NCBI RefSeq assembly: GCF_029643425.1
Contig: NZ_CP119106.1
Location: 2,046,001 to 2,110,000, forward strand
Reading direction: 5' to 3'
From: Isoptericola sp. AK164
GTDB lineage: Bacteria > Actinomycetota > Actinomycetes > Actinomycetales > Cellulomonadaceae
DNA length: 64,000 nt
Shown: positions 36,153-49,952 of the stretch, piece after piece
How the letters are laid out: every line of letters starts with the position of its first letter
Numbering within the stretch: position 1 is the stretch's first letter
Made by a program: the position numbers and the translations under genes
The notes under the pieces: generated by a model
The model's database searches: none
Seen by the model: the letters and a program-made list of their open reading frames with translations, nothing else
Told to the model about the DNA's origin: nothing

Positions 36153-37640
36153 TCAGCGCCGGCTGACGGTGCCGAACCGGCGGGCGACGGGCGCGAGGAG
36201 GACGGGGCGCAGCGCGGACGCGGCCGCCACGATCACGACGAGCGAGGCCACGAGCATCCAGAAGCCGAACCAGCTCACCTCGTCGCGTCCGCCGTACATG
36301 TGGTTGAGGTTGCGCAGCGCACCGGTCGAGAGCACGAGGGCCACGTGGACGACCGTGAACGCGACGAAGTAGAGCATCACCGGGAAGTGGAGACGGCGGG
36401 CCGTCGCGACGGGGAGCACCCGGTCCCACCGGCTGCCCTCGCGCCACGCGGAGCTCATCCGCACCCCGCTGGCGATCGCCAGCGGCGCCGCGACGAACAC
36501 GGTGGTGAAGTAGGCCAGCTGCTGCAGGCTGTTGTAGTGGACCCAGCCGTTGTCGGTGGGCCAGCTCAGCGAGAGGTACTGGAGTCCCGCGGAGAGCGCG
36601 TTCGGGACCACGCTCCAGTCGGTCGGCACGATGCGCACCCACTGCCCGGTCGCGAAGAGCAGGACCAGGTAGAGCGCGCCGTTGGCGATCCAGAAGACGT
36701 CCAGCGCCTGGTGGGCCCAGGACATGATGCTGACGCGGGAGGTCGGCGCGGACCGTGGGGCCCAGTACGCCTCGGGGCGCTGCTGGCGCCGCACCATCCA
36801 GCCGGTGCGCACGATCATCACCAGCAGGAACACGTTGAAGAAGTGCTGCCACGAGAGCCAGGCGGGGATCCCCACCGGCGACCCCTCGGGCAGGGGGTAG
36901 TCGCCGGGGTACGTCGCCAGGAAGCGCTGCACCGGCTCGAGGTCGACCAGCCACCGCGCCACCAGGACGGCGACACCGACCAGCACGACCGCCACGGCGA
37001 CCAGAGCCAGAGCACGGGCCGCGCGGCGCGGCAGTCGCGGGCCGGTCCTGGCGGAGGGCTCGTCACCGCCGACCGTGCCCGGCTGCTGCCGTGCGACGGG
37101 GACGTCGTCCCCCGCCCCGACCGGAGTCGGCACCGGTTCCGGCCCCGCCTCGGGCTCGGGCACCGGTTCCGGCCCCGCCTCGGGCTCGGGCACCGGTTCC
37201 GGCCCCGCCTCGGGCTCGGGCTCCGGCTCGGGCTCGGGCACCGGTTCCGGCCCCGCCTCGGGCTCGGGCTCCGGCTCGGGCTCGGGCTCCGGCTCGGGCG
37301 GTCGGTACGCCCAGGCCGGCGCCGTCCCCGCCGGCGGCCACGGCTCTCCCCCGGCCACGCGCGGCAGGCCGCGGCGCAGCGGGACACCGTCGGCGACCGG
37401 CTGCGCAGGACCCTGGGCAGACCCACCGGACGCGGCTGCCGGCCGGGCGGACGTCGCGCCGCCCGTGCCCGCGGCCGAGGCCTCCGGCTCAGCGACGCCC
37501 TCCTCCGGGCGCTCGATCGTCCCGGTGGCCACGGACGCCTCCGGCGCGGCCACGACGCCCGCCGTCCCGGGCGCCTCGCCGGCCGGCGGCCACGGCGGCC
37601 CGCCCGGACGACGCGGCAGCCCTCGCCGCAGCGCGGTCAT
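36153..37640 (-). CDS. b561-type membrane cytochrome with repetitive N-terminus
   Basis: 495 residues. The first ~205 are disordered, with two copies of an (L)RRGLPRxxGGxPWPPAG motif (about 4-21 and 87-104) and a Pro-Glu repeat (about 113-170). The membrane part has an anchor helix near 210-230 and then four or five helices. Histidines sit in [24 protein letters not shown] and [20 protein letters not shown], the bis-His pattern expected for b-type haems. ATG overlaps the etfA stop (ATGA). A role in passing ETF electrons to the quinone pool is inferred from this coupling. Confidence 0.85.
   Translation of the reverse strand: MTALRRGLPRRPGGPPWPPAGEAPGTAGVVAAPEASVATGTIERPEEGVAEPEASAAGTGGATSARPAAASGGSAQGPAQPVADGVPLRRGLPRVAGGEPWPPAGTAPAWAYRPPEPEPEPEPEPEPEAGPEPVPEPEPEPEPEAGPEPVPEPEAGPEPVPEPEAGPEPVPTPVGAGDDVPVARQQPGTVGGDEPSARTGPRLPRRAARALALVAVAVVLVGVAVLVARWLVDLEPVQRFLATYPGDYPLPEGSPVGIPAWLSWQHFFNVFLLVMIVRTGWMVRRQQRPEAYWAPRSAPTSRVSIMSWAHQALDVFWIANGALYLVLLFATGQWVRIVPTDWSVVPNALSAGLQYLSLSWPTDNGWVHYNSLQQLAYFTTVFVAAPLAIASGVRMSSAWREGSRWDRVLPVATARRLHFPVMLYFVAFTVVHVALVLSTGALRNLNHMYGGRDEVSWFGFWMLVASLVVIVAAASALRPVLLAPVARRFGTVSRR
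37131..37300 (-). repeat. 30-bp in-frame tandem repeat (PEPEPE region)
   Basis: Units begin at 37131, 37161 and 37191 with an exact 30-bp period, then at 37239 after an insertion of 18 bp. It encodes the [10 protein letters not shown]-type repeat of the cytochrome's disordered arm. Length is a multiple of three, so copy-number change would keep frame. Confidence 0.9.
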
Positions 37641-38617
37641 GCGCCCCTCCGCTCCTCGAGCGCGGCCACGAGCTGCGGCACGACCTCGAACACGTCACCG
37701 ACCACCCCGAAGTCCGCGATCTCGAACAGGGGCGCGTCGGCGTCGTTGTTGACGACGACGATGGTCTGGGCGGTCTGCATCCCGGCACGGTGCTGGATCG
37801 CGCCCGAGATGCCCAGGGCGACGTAGAGGCGCGGTGACACGGACACGCCCGTCTGCCCCACCTGGGCCGACGCCGGGGCGTACCCGTTGTCCACCGCGAC
37901 GCGCGAGGCGCCGACGGCGGCACCGAGCGCGTCGGCAAGGCGCTCGACCAGCTCGAAACCCTCCGCCGAGCCCAGTCCCCGACCGCCGGACACGACCTTC
38001 TCGGCCCCGCGCAGCTCGGGTCGTTCCGAGGTGACCTCGACCGGCTCGACCGCCACGATCTCGGCACCGGGCAGGCCCGAGTCCTCGACCTCGATCTCCT
38101 CGACGGCGGCGTCGTCGACGGCCGGTGCCCGGTCGTCGATCTCGCCGGGCCGGACGGTGATGACCGGCGCGCCGAACGTCGGTGCGGCGTCGACCAGGTA
38201 GGTCCCGCCGTAGACCGAGTGGTGGGAGACGATCCCCTCGTCGTCGCGGGAGACCCGCACGGCGTCGACCGCGAGCGCCGACCGGGTCCGGACCGCGTAG
38301 CGGGCGGCCACCTCGCGCCCCTCCACGGAGTGCGCGGCGAGCACCGCCGCCGGGCGGACGTGCCGTGCCGCCGCCGCGAGGGCGTCCACCTGGGGGACAC
38401 CCAGCGTCTTGGCCGGCGTGGAGACGGTCAGCACCCGCCGCGCCCCCAGCGCGCCGGCCGCGGCGGCCTCGGTCTCGGCACCGGGTCCCACGAGCAGCGC
38501 GACGGGCGTGCCGATCGTGGCGGCCGCCCCGAGCAGCTCGGCGGACGACGCCGCCGGTGCACCGTCGGGCGTGCGGTCGAGGAGCACCAGGATCGGTGCG
38601 TCGTGGACGTCGGTCAT
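37637..38617 (-). CDS. etfA: Electron transfer flavoprotein alpha subunit
   Basis: 326 residues. The C-terminal FAD domain is clear: [41 protein letters not shown] and [17 protein letters not shown], ending in [19 protein letters not shown]. Accepts electrons from acyl-CoA dehydrogenases together with EtfB. ATG at 38617 chosen for GGGAGG upstream. Its stop overlaps the cytochrome start; 14 bp separate it from etfB. Confidence 0.96.
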   Translation of the reverse strand: MTDVHDAPILVLLDRTPDGAPAASSAELLGAAATIGTPVALLVGPGAETEAAAAGALGARRVLTVSTPAKTLGVPQVDALAAAARHVRPAAVLAAHSVEGREVAARYAVRTRSALAVDAVRVSRDDEGIVSHHSVYGGTYLVDAAPTFGAPVITVRPGEIDDRAPAVDDAAVEEIEVEDSGLPGAEIVAVEPVEVTSERPELRGAEKVVSGGRGLGSAEGFELVERLADALGAAVGASRVAVDNGYAPASAQVGQTGVSVSPRLYVALGISGAIQHRAGMQTAQTIVVVNNDADAPLFEIADFGVVGDVFEVVPQLVAALEERRGA

Positions 38618-38631
38618 CGTGGTGTCCTCCC

Positions 38632-39408
38632 TCATGCCAGCCGGTTCTCGAGGAGGAACGCCGCCAGCTGCTCACCGGCGTCCCCGCGGTCGACGATCTT
38701 GGTGCCCGCCGTCCGCGCCGGCCGCTCGGCGACGGCGAGCATGATCGACCGGGCGGCGTCGGCCGGCTCGGGGTCGACGCCGAGGTCGGTGGCGGAGACG
38801 GTCTCGATGGTCTTCTTCTTGGCGGCGATGATCCCCTTGAAGCCGGCCATGCGGGCCTCGGGCAGCGCCTCGGTGACGGACACCACGGCCGGCAGGGGCG
38901 CGGTGAGGCGCACGGTGGCGCCGTCGGAGGCGCGCAGGCCGGTGACCTCGGTCGCGGTCAGCTCCACCTCGGCCAGCGCGGTGGCGCACGGCAGGGCGAG
39001 GAGCTCGGCGACGGCGGCCGGGACGGCCCCGCCGGACCCGTCGGTGGACGCGTCGCCGGCCAGGACGAGGTCGAAGCCGACGTGCTGCACGGCCGCGGCG
39101 AGGATCTCGGCGGTGAGCACGACGTCGGCCCCGAGGAGACGGTCGTCGACCACCTGCAGCGCCGAGGTCGCCCCGAGGGCGAGCGCCTTGCGCAGGCTGG
39201 TGACCCCGGGTTCCGGGGTCATGGCGACGGCGACGATCTCGGTCTCGGGGTCCTCGTCGGCGTGGGCCAGGGCCACCTCGAGCGCACGCTCGTCGATCTC
39301 GTCGAGGACGAGGTCGGCGGTGGCACGGTCGGCCAGCCCCGTCTCGAGCGACAGCGTGCGGTCCACGTAGGTGTCCGGGACCACCTTCATCAGCACGACG
39401 ATCTTCAT
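38632..39408 (-). CDS. etfB: Electron transfer flavoprotein beta subunit
   Basis: 258 residues. Opens MKIVVLMKVVPDTYVDRTL and carries DEIDERALEVALAHADE, the AMP-binding DASTDGSGGAVPAAVAELL, and the recognition-loop segment LPEARMAGFKGIIAAKKK that docks to dehydrogenases. ATG overlaps the stop of the upstream kinase-like gene (ATGA). Part of the coupled SDR-ACAD-APH-etfB-etfA-cytochrome set. Confidence 0.96.
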   Translation of the reverse strand: MKIVVLMKVVPDTYVDRTLSLETGLADRATADLVLDEIDERALEVALAHADEDPETEIVAVAMTPEPGVTSLRKALALGATSALQVVDDRLLGADVVLTAEILAAAVQHVGFDLVLAGDASTDGSGGAVPAAVAELLALPCATALAEVELTATEVTGLRASDGATVRLTAPLPAVVSVTEALPEARMAGFKGIIAAKKKTIETVSATDLGVDPEPADAARSIMLAVAERPARTAGTKIVDRGDAGEQLAAFLLENRLA

Positions 39409-40502
39409 CGTCTTCCTTCCTCGGCACGAGACAGCGCCTGGGCGGCGACGTCGGCCATCAGCGGGACGCCCTCGGCCAGGCCGGGGGCGAAGGTGTCGTC
39501 CGGTCGCTGCCCGTCGAGCCATCGTGTGTAGATCGCCTCGCAGAAGATCGTCGACTTCCACAGGGCGAGCGCCTCGTACCAGGCCAGGTTCTCCAGGTCC
39601 GCACCGGTGCGGGCAGCGTATCGCTCGACGAGCCCCGCCCGGGACGGGAACCCCGGGCCGGCGGTCACCGGGGTGAGATCCATCGGCGTGCGGACCTCGC
39701 CGGCCGCGGAGTAGGTGGCGACGAGGTAGCCCAGGTCCGCGAGCGGGTCCCCGAGCGTCGCCATCTCCCAGTCCAGGACGGCGGCGAGCCGGTCGGGCGC
39801 GGCGAACAGCAGGTTGCCGAGGCGGTAGTCGCCGTGCACGACCGTCGCGCGGGCGGACCGCGGCACGGTGGCGGCGAGCCGCTCGGCCAGCCGGTCGACG
39901 ACCGGGACGGAGCGCCGCGTGTTCACCGGCCAGAGCTGGGCGAAACGCCGGACCTGCCGGTCCAGGTAGCCGGCGGGCCTGCCGAGGCCGGCCACCTCGC
40001 CCTCGAGCGGTACCTGGTGCAGGTCGGCGAGGGTGTCGACGGCGGCGTGGACCAGGGCGGTCCCGGCGCCCGGGCCGTCGAACCCGGGCGGCAACGACGT
40101 CGTGACGACCTCGCCCTCGACGTAGTCCATGAGGTAGAAGGGCACCCCCAGCACGGCGAGGTCGTCGCACACCGCGCGGACCCGCGGCACGCGTACGCCT
40201 ACGGCGCCCAGCGCGGCGACGACGCGGGCCTCGCGGACCATGTCGTGGGCCGACGGCGGGAACGGGGGGCGCGGTCCGCGGCGCAGCACCATCCGCTCGC
40301 CGCCGCGCCGCACCTCGTAGGTGACGTTGGCCTGGCCGTCGCCGATGCGCCGCCAGGCGAGCGTGCCCGCCGGGACACCGAGGCCGTCGAGGTACCGCTG
40401 CAGCGGGTCGAGCACCAGCAGCGGCGGGCGCGGGGCCGCCGCGGCCTCGGCCGCGTCCTGCACGACGTCGGCCCGGTCGGGTCCGGTCACGAGCGCGCTC
40501 AC
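39405..40502 (-). CDS. APH-like phosphotransferase (ACAD10/11 N-domain type)
   Basis: 365 residues, GTG start overlapping the stop of the acyl-CoA dehydrogenase. Kinase-like fold with GQANVTYEV (glycine loop), ATVVHGDYRLGNLLF (catalytic Asp) and AAVLDWEMATLGDPLADLGY (metal Asp). In animals this domain is fused to acyl-CoA dehydrogenases (ACAD10/11), where it phosphorylates 4-hydroxyacyl-CoA so that the hydroxyl can be removed. Separate but adjacent genes here suggest a similar 4-hydroxy acid route; that is inference. Confidence 0.9.
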   Translation of the reverse strand: MSALVTGPDRADVVQDAAEAAAAPRPPLLVLDPLQRYLDGLGVPAGTLAWRRIGDGQANVTYEVRRGGERMVLRRGPRPPFPPSAHDMVREARVVAALGAVGVRVPRVRAVCDDLAVLGVPFYLMDYVEGEVVTTSLPPGFDGPGAGTALVHAAVDTLADLHQVPLEGEVAGLGRPAGYLDRQVRRFAQLWPVNTRRSVPVVDRLAERLAATVPRSARATVVHGDYRLGNLLFAAPDRLAAVLDWEMATLGDPLADLGYLVATYSAAGEVRTPMDLTPVTAGPGFPSRAGLVERYAARTGADLENLAWYEALALWKSTIFCEAIYTRWLDGQRPDDTFAPGLAEGVPLMADVAAQALSRAEEGRR

Positions 40503-41698
40503 CGGTCGGCCTCCGCTCGGTCCAGGACGCGTTCGCCGGCGTCGACCTCCCGCTCGCGGCGTGCCACGGCACGACGCGCGATGGCCCACCGGTGCGTCTC
40601 GCTCGACCCGTCGTACACGCGGAAGGGGCGGACCTCGTTCTGGAACGCCAGCAGGGGCAGCTCGAGGGTCACGCCGTCGCCGCCGCAGAGCTGGACGGCC
40701 CGGTCGACGACCCGTCCGACCGCCTCGGAGCAGTGCACCTTCGCGATGGACGACGCCTGGGCGCCGGCCCGTGCGTCGTCCTCGAGCGTGCGGGCCGCCC
40801 GGTCGACGAGCGCGGCGGCCGTGGCGAGGTCGATCTCGGAGTCGGCGACGAGCGCCTGCGCGATGCCCAGCTCCGCGAGGGGGGAACCGAACAGCTCGCG
40901 GTGGCGCACCCGGTCCAGCGCGGTGTCGTGGGCCCGACGTGCCAGCCCCAGCCATCGCATGCAGTGCGTGAGCCGGGCGGGGCCGAGCCGGACCTGGGCG
41001 TGCCGGAAGCCTTCCCCCGGCGTGCCGAGGACGGCGTCGTCGGGGACGACGCAGTCCCGGAAGTGCACGTGCGGGTGCCCGCCGGTGATCGCCGTCTCCA
41101 GCGTGCGGATGCCGTGCCCGATCGAGACGCCGTCGGCCCCCATCTCCACGAGGAACATCGTGGCGGCCTCGGGGCCGACGTCCGGCGTCCGGGCCATCAC
41201 GATCGCGACGTCGGCCTCCTCGGCACCGGAGATGAACCGCTTCTCCCCGTCGATCGCCCATCCCCCGTCGACCCGGCGCGCCGTGGTCGTCAGGGCGGCC
41301 GGGTCCGACCCGGCACCCGGGTGCGGCTCGGTCATGGCGAAGCACGACCGCGTCTCGCCCGCCGCGAGCGGGGCGAGGTAGCGCTCCTGCTGCGCGGGGG
41401 TGGCGACCCGCTCCAGCAGCAGCATGTTCCCCTCGTCGGGCGCCATGCAGTTGAGGACCGCCGGGCCGATCGGCGAGTAGCCGGCCTCCTGGAAGACGGC
41501 GGACCACTCGCCGAGCCGCAGCCCCTGCCCGCCGAACCGGGTCGGCACGTGGGGCGCGAACACGCCGGCCTCCCGGGCCTGTCGCTGCAGGGACCGGCGG
41601 GCCGCGGGTTCCAGGGGGGTGCCGACCGGCGGTTCCGCCGGGACGACGACGTCCCGCACGAACCGCCGTGTGCGCTCCACCAGGTCCGTCGTCGTCAT
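40499..41698 (-). CDS. Acyl-CoA dehydrogenase (ACAD10/11-like)
   Basis: FAD enzyme, 399 residues. Signature segments: CFAMTEPHPGAGSDPAALTT, WAIDGEKRFISGAEEADVAIV, and the end region QLCGGDGVTLELPLLAFQNEVRPFRVYDGSSETHRW. ATG at 41698 overlaps the SDR stop (ATGA). Coupled with the APH-like kinase and ETF, so it probably delivers electrons to the adjacent EtfAB. Shares little with the second dehydrogenase at 42630. Confidence 0.94.
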   Translation of the reverse strand: MTTTDLVERTRRFVRDVVVPAEPPVGTPLEPAARRSLQRQAREAGVFAPHVPTRFGGQGLRLGEWSAVFQEAGYSPIGPAVLNCMAPDEGNMLLLERVATPAQQERYLAPLAAGETRSCFAMTEPHPGAGSDPAALTTTARRVDGGWAIDGEKRFISGAEEADVAIVMARTPDVGPEAATMFLVEMGADGVSIGHGIRTLETAITGGHPHVHFRDCVVPDDAVLGTPGEGFRHAQVRLGPARLTHCMRWLGLARRAHDTALDRVRHRELFGSPLAELGIAQALVADSEIDLATAAALVDRAARTLEDDARAGAQASSIAKVHCSEAVGRVVDRAVQLCGGDGVTLELPLLAFQNEVRPFRVYDGSSETHRWAIARRAVARREREVDAGERVLDRAEADR

Positions 41699-42483
41699 GC
41701 CGTTCCTCCTGCCGCGAGCAGCCCGCCGTCGAGCGTGAGGACCTGCCCGGTGATCCAGCTCGCGTCGTCGGAGCACAGGAACGCGGCGGCGGAGGCGACG
41801 TCGACCGGCTCCCCGAGGCGCCCCAGCGGGTAGCGTGCGGCGACCTCCGCCTCGCGCCCCTCGTACAGCGCCCGGGCGAACCGGGTCCTGACCACCGCGG
41901 GGGCGAGGGCGTTGACGCGGACCGACGGGGCGAGCTCGACGGCGAGCGTCGTGGTGAGGTGGGCGACGGCGGCCTTGCTGACGCCGTACCAGCCGATGCC
42001 CGGCGACGGCACCTGCCCGCTCACGGACGAGAGGTTGAGGACGGCGGCGCCCTCGCGGTCGCCGAGCCCGGCCGCGAGGGCCTCCTGGACCCAGCCGAGC
42101 GTGCCGACGACGTTCACCTCCAGCACCTTGCGTGCGGCCTCGGGATCGAGCCCGACGAGCGGCCCGTAGACCGGGTTGATGCCGGCGTTGTTGACGAGCA
42201 CATCCAGCGCCCCGAGCTCGCGCACGGCGGTCTGCACGGCCGCGCGGCGGTGGTCCGGGTCCTGGGCGCGTCCGGCGACGACCCGGACGCGGCCGGGCGG
42301 CAGCGTCGCCGCCGCCGACTCCAGGTCCTCGGCGGAGCGCGCGGTGAGCACGACGGACGCGCCCTCCGCGACGAGTCGTCGCGCGACCGCGAGGCCGATG
42401 CCACGGCTCGCGCCGGTCACGAGTCCCACACGGCCCTCGAGGCGCGTGCAGCTGCCCACCCGGGGCGCTTCACCCTCCGTCAT
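41695..42483 (-). CDS. Short-chain dehydrogenase/reductase
   Basis: 262 residues. NAD(P)-binding TGASRGIGLAVARRL, NNAG, catalytic Ser in LNLSSVSGQ, and YGVSK (Tyr and Lys). The end segment GQVLTLDGGLLAAGG is typical of FabG-like SDRs. First gene of the minus-strand catabolic operon; ATG at 42483 with GGGAG upstream. Could oxidise a hydroxyacyl or alcohol intermediate. Confidence 0.93.
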   Translation of the reverse strand: MTEGEAPRVGSCTRLEGRVGLVTGASRGIGLAVARRLVAEGASVVLTARSAEDLESAAATLPPGRVRVVAGRAQDPDHRRAAVQTAVRELGALDVLVNNAGINPVYGPLVGLDPEAARKVLEVNVVGTLGWVQEALAAGLGDREGAAVLNLSSVSGQVPSPGIGWYGVSKAAVAHLTTTLAVELAPSVRVNALAPAVVRTRFARALYEGREAEVAARYPLGRLGEPVDVASAAAFLCSDDASWITGQVLTLDGGLLAAGGTA

Positions 42484-42629
42484 GCCACGCTCCCTTGCGT
42501 GATCGCTTAACGCCGGTTCAATCCTTCGCACCCGCGCGACGAGAAGATGCTCGGATCCGGGCCTCGCCATCGCGGTTTCTAATATGGTATAAAAAGTTGA
42601 GGTCGAGATCAAGGACGATCGGAGACAGC
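42484..42629. promoter_or_regulatory. Divergent promoter region with AT-rich palindrome
   Basis: Between the SDR operon and the second acyl-CoA dehydrogenase operon. TTCTAATATGGTATAA (42577-42592) is a near-palindrome overlapping the -10 candidate TATAAA (42588-42593) for the plus strand; a TetR operator is likely. GTGATCGCTTAAC near 42496 faintly resembles the element shared by the promoters at 48336 and 54064. Confidence 0.5.
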
Positions 42630-43790
42630 ATGAGCCAGATCATCGGACCGCGATCCCTCTACGAGGACGAGCACGAACAGCTGCGCGAGATGGTGCGAGC
42701 CTTCGTCGAGCAGTACGCCCGCCCGCACGCCGCACGCTGGGAGCAGGAGGGCCGGGTCGACCGCAAGCTCTTCGTCCAGGCCGCGGAGGCCGGGATCCTG
42801 GGCTTCGGCATCCCGGAGGAGTACGGAGGCGGGGGGTCGGACGACTTCCGCTTCAACGCCGTCATGGGCGAGGAGCTCGCCCGCCACCCCGTGTCGGACG
42901 GCATGGCGGGCATCGCCCTGTCGAACGACATCGTCATCCCCTACTTCACCGACCTGACGGACGACGAGCAGAAGGAGCGCTGGCTGCCCGGCATCGCGGC
43001 CGGGGAGTCGATCGTCGCCGTGGCGATGTCCGAACCCGGCACCGGCAGCGACCTCGCCGGGATCCGCACCACGGCCACCCGCGACGGCGACGACTACGTC
43101 GTCGACGGGTCCAAGACGTTCATCTCCAACGGGCAGAACGCCGACCTCGTGGTGACCGCCGTGCGCACCGGGCCGGACCCGCACCGCGGGCTGAGCCTGC
43201 TCGTGATCCCCGCCGACTCCCCCGGGTTCTCCCGGGGACGGCGGCTCGAGAAGATCGGCCTGCACGCCCAGGACACCAGCGAGCTCGCGTTCGAGGGCGT
43301 CCGCGTCCCGGCGGCGAACCTGCTGGGCGCCGAGGGGTCCGGGTTCGCCGGCCTCATGCGCAACCTGCCGCAGGAACGGATCTCCATCGGCGCCGCCGCC
43401 GTCGCGTCCAGCGAGGGCGTCCTGGAGCGGACGCTCGAGTACGTCAAGCAGCGCCAGGCGTTCGGCCGACCGATCGGGTCGTTCCAGAACACCCGCTTCG
43501 AGCTGGCCGAGATGGTCACCGCCGTGCGGGCTAGCCGCGCCTACGTCGACGCCTGCCTCGTGCAGCACAACGCGGGCCGGCTGAGCCCCGAGGACGCGGC
43601 CGCGGCGAAGTTCTGGGCCACCGAGCAGTACGTCGACGTGGTGGGCCGCTGCCTGCAGCTGTACGGCGGCTACGGCTACATGCGGGAGTACCGCATCGCC
43701 CGCGACTACGAGGACGCCCGCATCACCACCATCTACGGAGGCACGACCGAGATCATGAAGGAGATCGTCGGTCGAGGCCTGGGACTGTGA
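42630..43790 (+). CDS. Acyl-CoA dehydrogenase
   Basis: 386 residues. [20 protein letters not shown] and [17 protein letters not shown] bind FAD and substrate; [17 protein letters not shown] is the family signature 2 region. The catalytic base is the Glu of [13 protein letters not shown]. Start ATG at 42630 after GGAGAC. Opens a four-gene beta-oxidation operon; thiolase starts within about ten bases of its stop. Confidence 0.96.
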   Translation: MSQIIGPRSLYEDEHEQLREMVRAFVEQYARPHAARWEQEGRVDRKLFVQAAEAGILGFGIPEEYGGGGSDDFRFNAVMGEELARHPVSDGMAGIALSNDIVIPYFTDLTDDEQKERWLPGIAAGESIVAVAMSEPGTGSDLAGIRTTATRDGDDYVVDGSKTFISNGQNADLVVTAVRTGPDPHRGLSLLVIPADSPGFSRGRRLEKIGLHAQDTSELAFEGVRVPAANLLGAEGSGFAGLMRNLPQERISIGAAAVASSEGVLERTLEYVKQRQAFGRPIGSFQNTRFELAEMVTAVRASRAYVDACLVQHNAGRLSPEDAAAAKFWATEQYVDVVGRCLQLYGGYGYMREYRIARDYEDARITTIYGGTTEIMKEIVGRGLGL

Positions 43791-43798
43791 GGACCCCC

Positions 43799-48202
<4,404 letters not shown>

Positions 48203-48247
48203 ACGGCTGATCACACGTCGGCACCGTCCGAGCGACCGGTACCCGAC

Positions 48248-48287
48248 CACTGGCGCGACCCTCTCCCCCCGGAGGGTCGCGCCAGTG
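48248..48287. terminator. Terminator after the beta-oxidation operon
   Basis: Perfect 16-bp stem (48248-48263 / 48272-48287) with 8-nt loop. Confidence 0.9.
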
Positions 48288-48304
48288 CTGCTGTCACGGG
48301 ACGG

Positions 48305-48323
48305 TCACGGATTCGAACCGTGA
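48305..48323. promoter_or_regulatory. Inverted repeat upstream of the importer promoter
   Basis: TCACGG-N7-CCGTGA, 12 bp before the -35 box. A position suited to an activator; no known factor assigned. Confidence 0.5.
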
Positions 48324-48335
48324 TTCGACAAACCC

Positions 48336-48400
48336 TTGCCGGGGCCACGCCGAGGCCCTAGCATGTGAAGCGCCATTAACTTGCTGCTCAACGGAGAGTA
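48336..48400 (+). promoter_or_regulatory. Promoter and operator of the Liv-type importer operon
   Basis: TTGCCG (48336-48341), 17-bp spacer, TAGCAT (48359-48364): a good sigma-70-type promoter. Downstream, TGCTC-N6-GAGTA (48385-48400) is an inverted repeat. The whole block, including the leader up to the AGGAG, closely matches the aldehyde dehydrogenase promoter at 54064-54129. Confidence 0.75.
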
Positions 48401-48570
48401 GGAGACCGGCGATGATCGACCACGGACAACCGACCGACGGCGGTCCCGTCCGGCACTCGCCCGACGCCGTGCCGCGCGTCCCGGCGGACCGGGACTCCAC
48501 CGGCGGGCACCCACGGTGCGCACCGCGCCGTTCCCGCCACGCCCAGCAGGCCCGCCCCCGAGGAGGAACC

Positions 48571-49881
48571 ATGTCCATCGTCCGCACCGCAGGACGCGCA
48601 CGACCCCTGACCACGCTCGCGGCGGGGATCGCCGTCGTCGCGCTCACCCTGGCGGGGTGCTCCGGGCGCGACGCGGCCGACGACGCCCCCGCCGCGTCCG
48701 GGGAGGACGCCGGCGACGACACCACGACCGCGGCCGCCGCCGAGGACTGCAGCCCCGGCTTCACCGAGACCGAGGTGCGGATCGGCAACAGCATCCCGCT
48801 CTCGGGACCGGCCGCCGCCTACGGCGCGATCGGTCAGACGCTCCAGGCCTACTTCGACGACGTCAACGCCGCCGGGGGGCTCGAGCTGGCCGACGGCACG
48901 CAGCGCGACGTCTCGGTCAGCGTCGTCGACGACGGCTACGACCCCGCGAAGACCGCCGCGAACGTCCGCTCGCTCGTCGAGCAGGAGGAGGTGTTCGCCC
49001 TGGCGGGCGTGCTCGGGACGGGCGCCGCGATCAGCGTCGCACCGTACGTGGAGGAGGCCGGCGTACCGAACCTGTTCGTGGGCACCGGCACGGACGCCCT
49101 CCAGTCCCTGCACGCCGAGGACCCCTGGACGACCGGCTTCATGCCCCAGTACGGCTTCGAGGTGCAGGCGCTCGCCGAGTACCTCGTCGCGCACCACCCC
49201 GGCGCGACCGCCGCGATCCTGTACCAGAACGACGACTTCGGCGAGAGCGTCCGCGCGGGCTTCGAGGAGGCGTTCGAGGGCACCGACCTCGAGATCGTCG
49301 CCGCCGAGCCGTACGAGCTGGCCAGCGCCTCCGTCGACAGCCAGGTCACGACCCTCGCGGCGTCCGAGGCGGACATCTTCCTGGACTGGGCCGTCGGGTC
49401 GTTCGCGACGCAGTCGCTCAAGAAGAAGATGGAGCTCGGGTGGGACGCGACGACCGTCGTCAGCGCCCCGGCGGCCGACGCGACGTTCTTCCTCAAGCCC
49501 GCCGGCGAGGGAGCCGCCGACGGCGTCGTCTCCGTCGCCTACACCAAGGACATCACCGACCCGTCGTCCGCCGGCGACGCCGGCTTCGACGCCTGGACCG
49601 ATTTCGCCACGGCGCACGACGAGGTCGACCCCCTCTCCGCCCCCGCGGCGGCGGGCTACCAGACCGCGCAGCTGCTGGAGGCCGCGCTGCAGCAGATGCA
49701 GGGCTGCACCCGCGAGGCGCTGCTCGAGGCGGCGACGACCTTCGAGGGCCTCGAGCTCGACCTCGCGCCGGTCGCCGTCACCACGACGCCGGACTACCCG
49801 TACGTCTTCCGGGAGATCAAGGTCCAGGTCTTCAACGGCGAGAACTGGGACCTCGCCGAGGGGGACTACACCGTCGACTGA
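48571..49881 (+). CDS. ABC transporter substrate-binding lipoprotein (branched-chain amino acid type)
   Basis: 436 residues. Signal peptide with Arg-containing n-region, hydrophobic core and lipobox LAGC (Cys about 31), then an Ala/Asp-rich linker. Periplasmic-binding fold type I: VRIGNSIPLSGPAAAYGAIGQ and YQNDDFGESVRAGFEEAF. ATG at 48571 chosen because AGGAGG precedes it and it places the signal peptide at the N-terminus. An in-frame ATG at 48412 with its own AGGAG would add 53 residues and bury the signal. The surrounding genes suggest a carboxylic-acid or aromatic/acyl substrate rather than an amino acid. Confidence 0.93.
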   Translation: MSIVRTAGRARPLTTLAAGIAVVALTLAGCSGRDAADDAPAASGEDAGDDTTTAAAAEDCSPGFTETEVRIGNSIPLSGPAAAYGAIGQTLQAYFDDVNAAGGLELADGTQRDVSVSVVDDGYDPAKTAANVRSLVEQEEVFALAGVLGTGAAISVAPYVEEAGVPNLFVGTGTDALQSLHAEDPWTTGFMPQYGFEVQALAEYLVAHHPGATAAILYQNDDFGESVRAGFEEAFEGTDLEIVAAEPYELASASVDSQVTTLAASEADIFLDWAVGSFATQSLKKKMELGWDATTVVSAPAADATFFLKPAGEGAADGVVSVAYTKDITDPSSAGDAGFDAWTDFATAHDEVDPLSAPAAAGYQTAQLLEAALQQMQGCTREALLEAATTFEGLELDLAPVAVTTTPDYPYVFREIKVQVFNGENWDLAEGDYTVD

Positions 49882-49889
49882 CCGAGCAC

Positions 49890-49918
49890 CCGGGGCCGGC
49901 CACGACGGCCGGCCCCGG
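49890..49918 (+). terminator. Intercistronic hairpin after the binding-protein gene
   Basis: A 12-bp GC stem (49890-49901 / 49907-49918). Probably attenuates transcription so that the binding protein is made in excess over the ATPases and permeases. Confidence 0.6.
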
Positions 49919-49952
49919 TGGTGACCCACCGGACACGGCCCAGGAGGATGCG

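Noticed and set aside
37063-37341. Gly/Ala/Arg-repeat proteins in the region of the 30-bp repeats
   Set aside because: Off-frame translations of the repeat that encodes the cytochrome's Pro-Glu arm.
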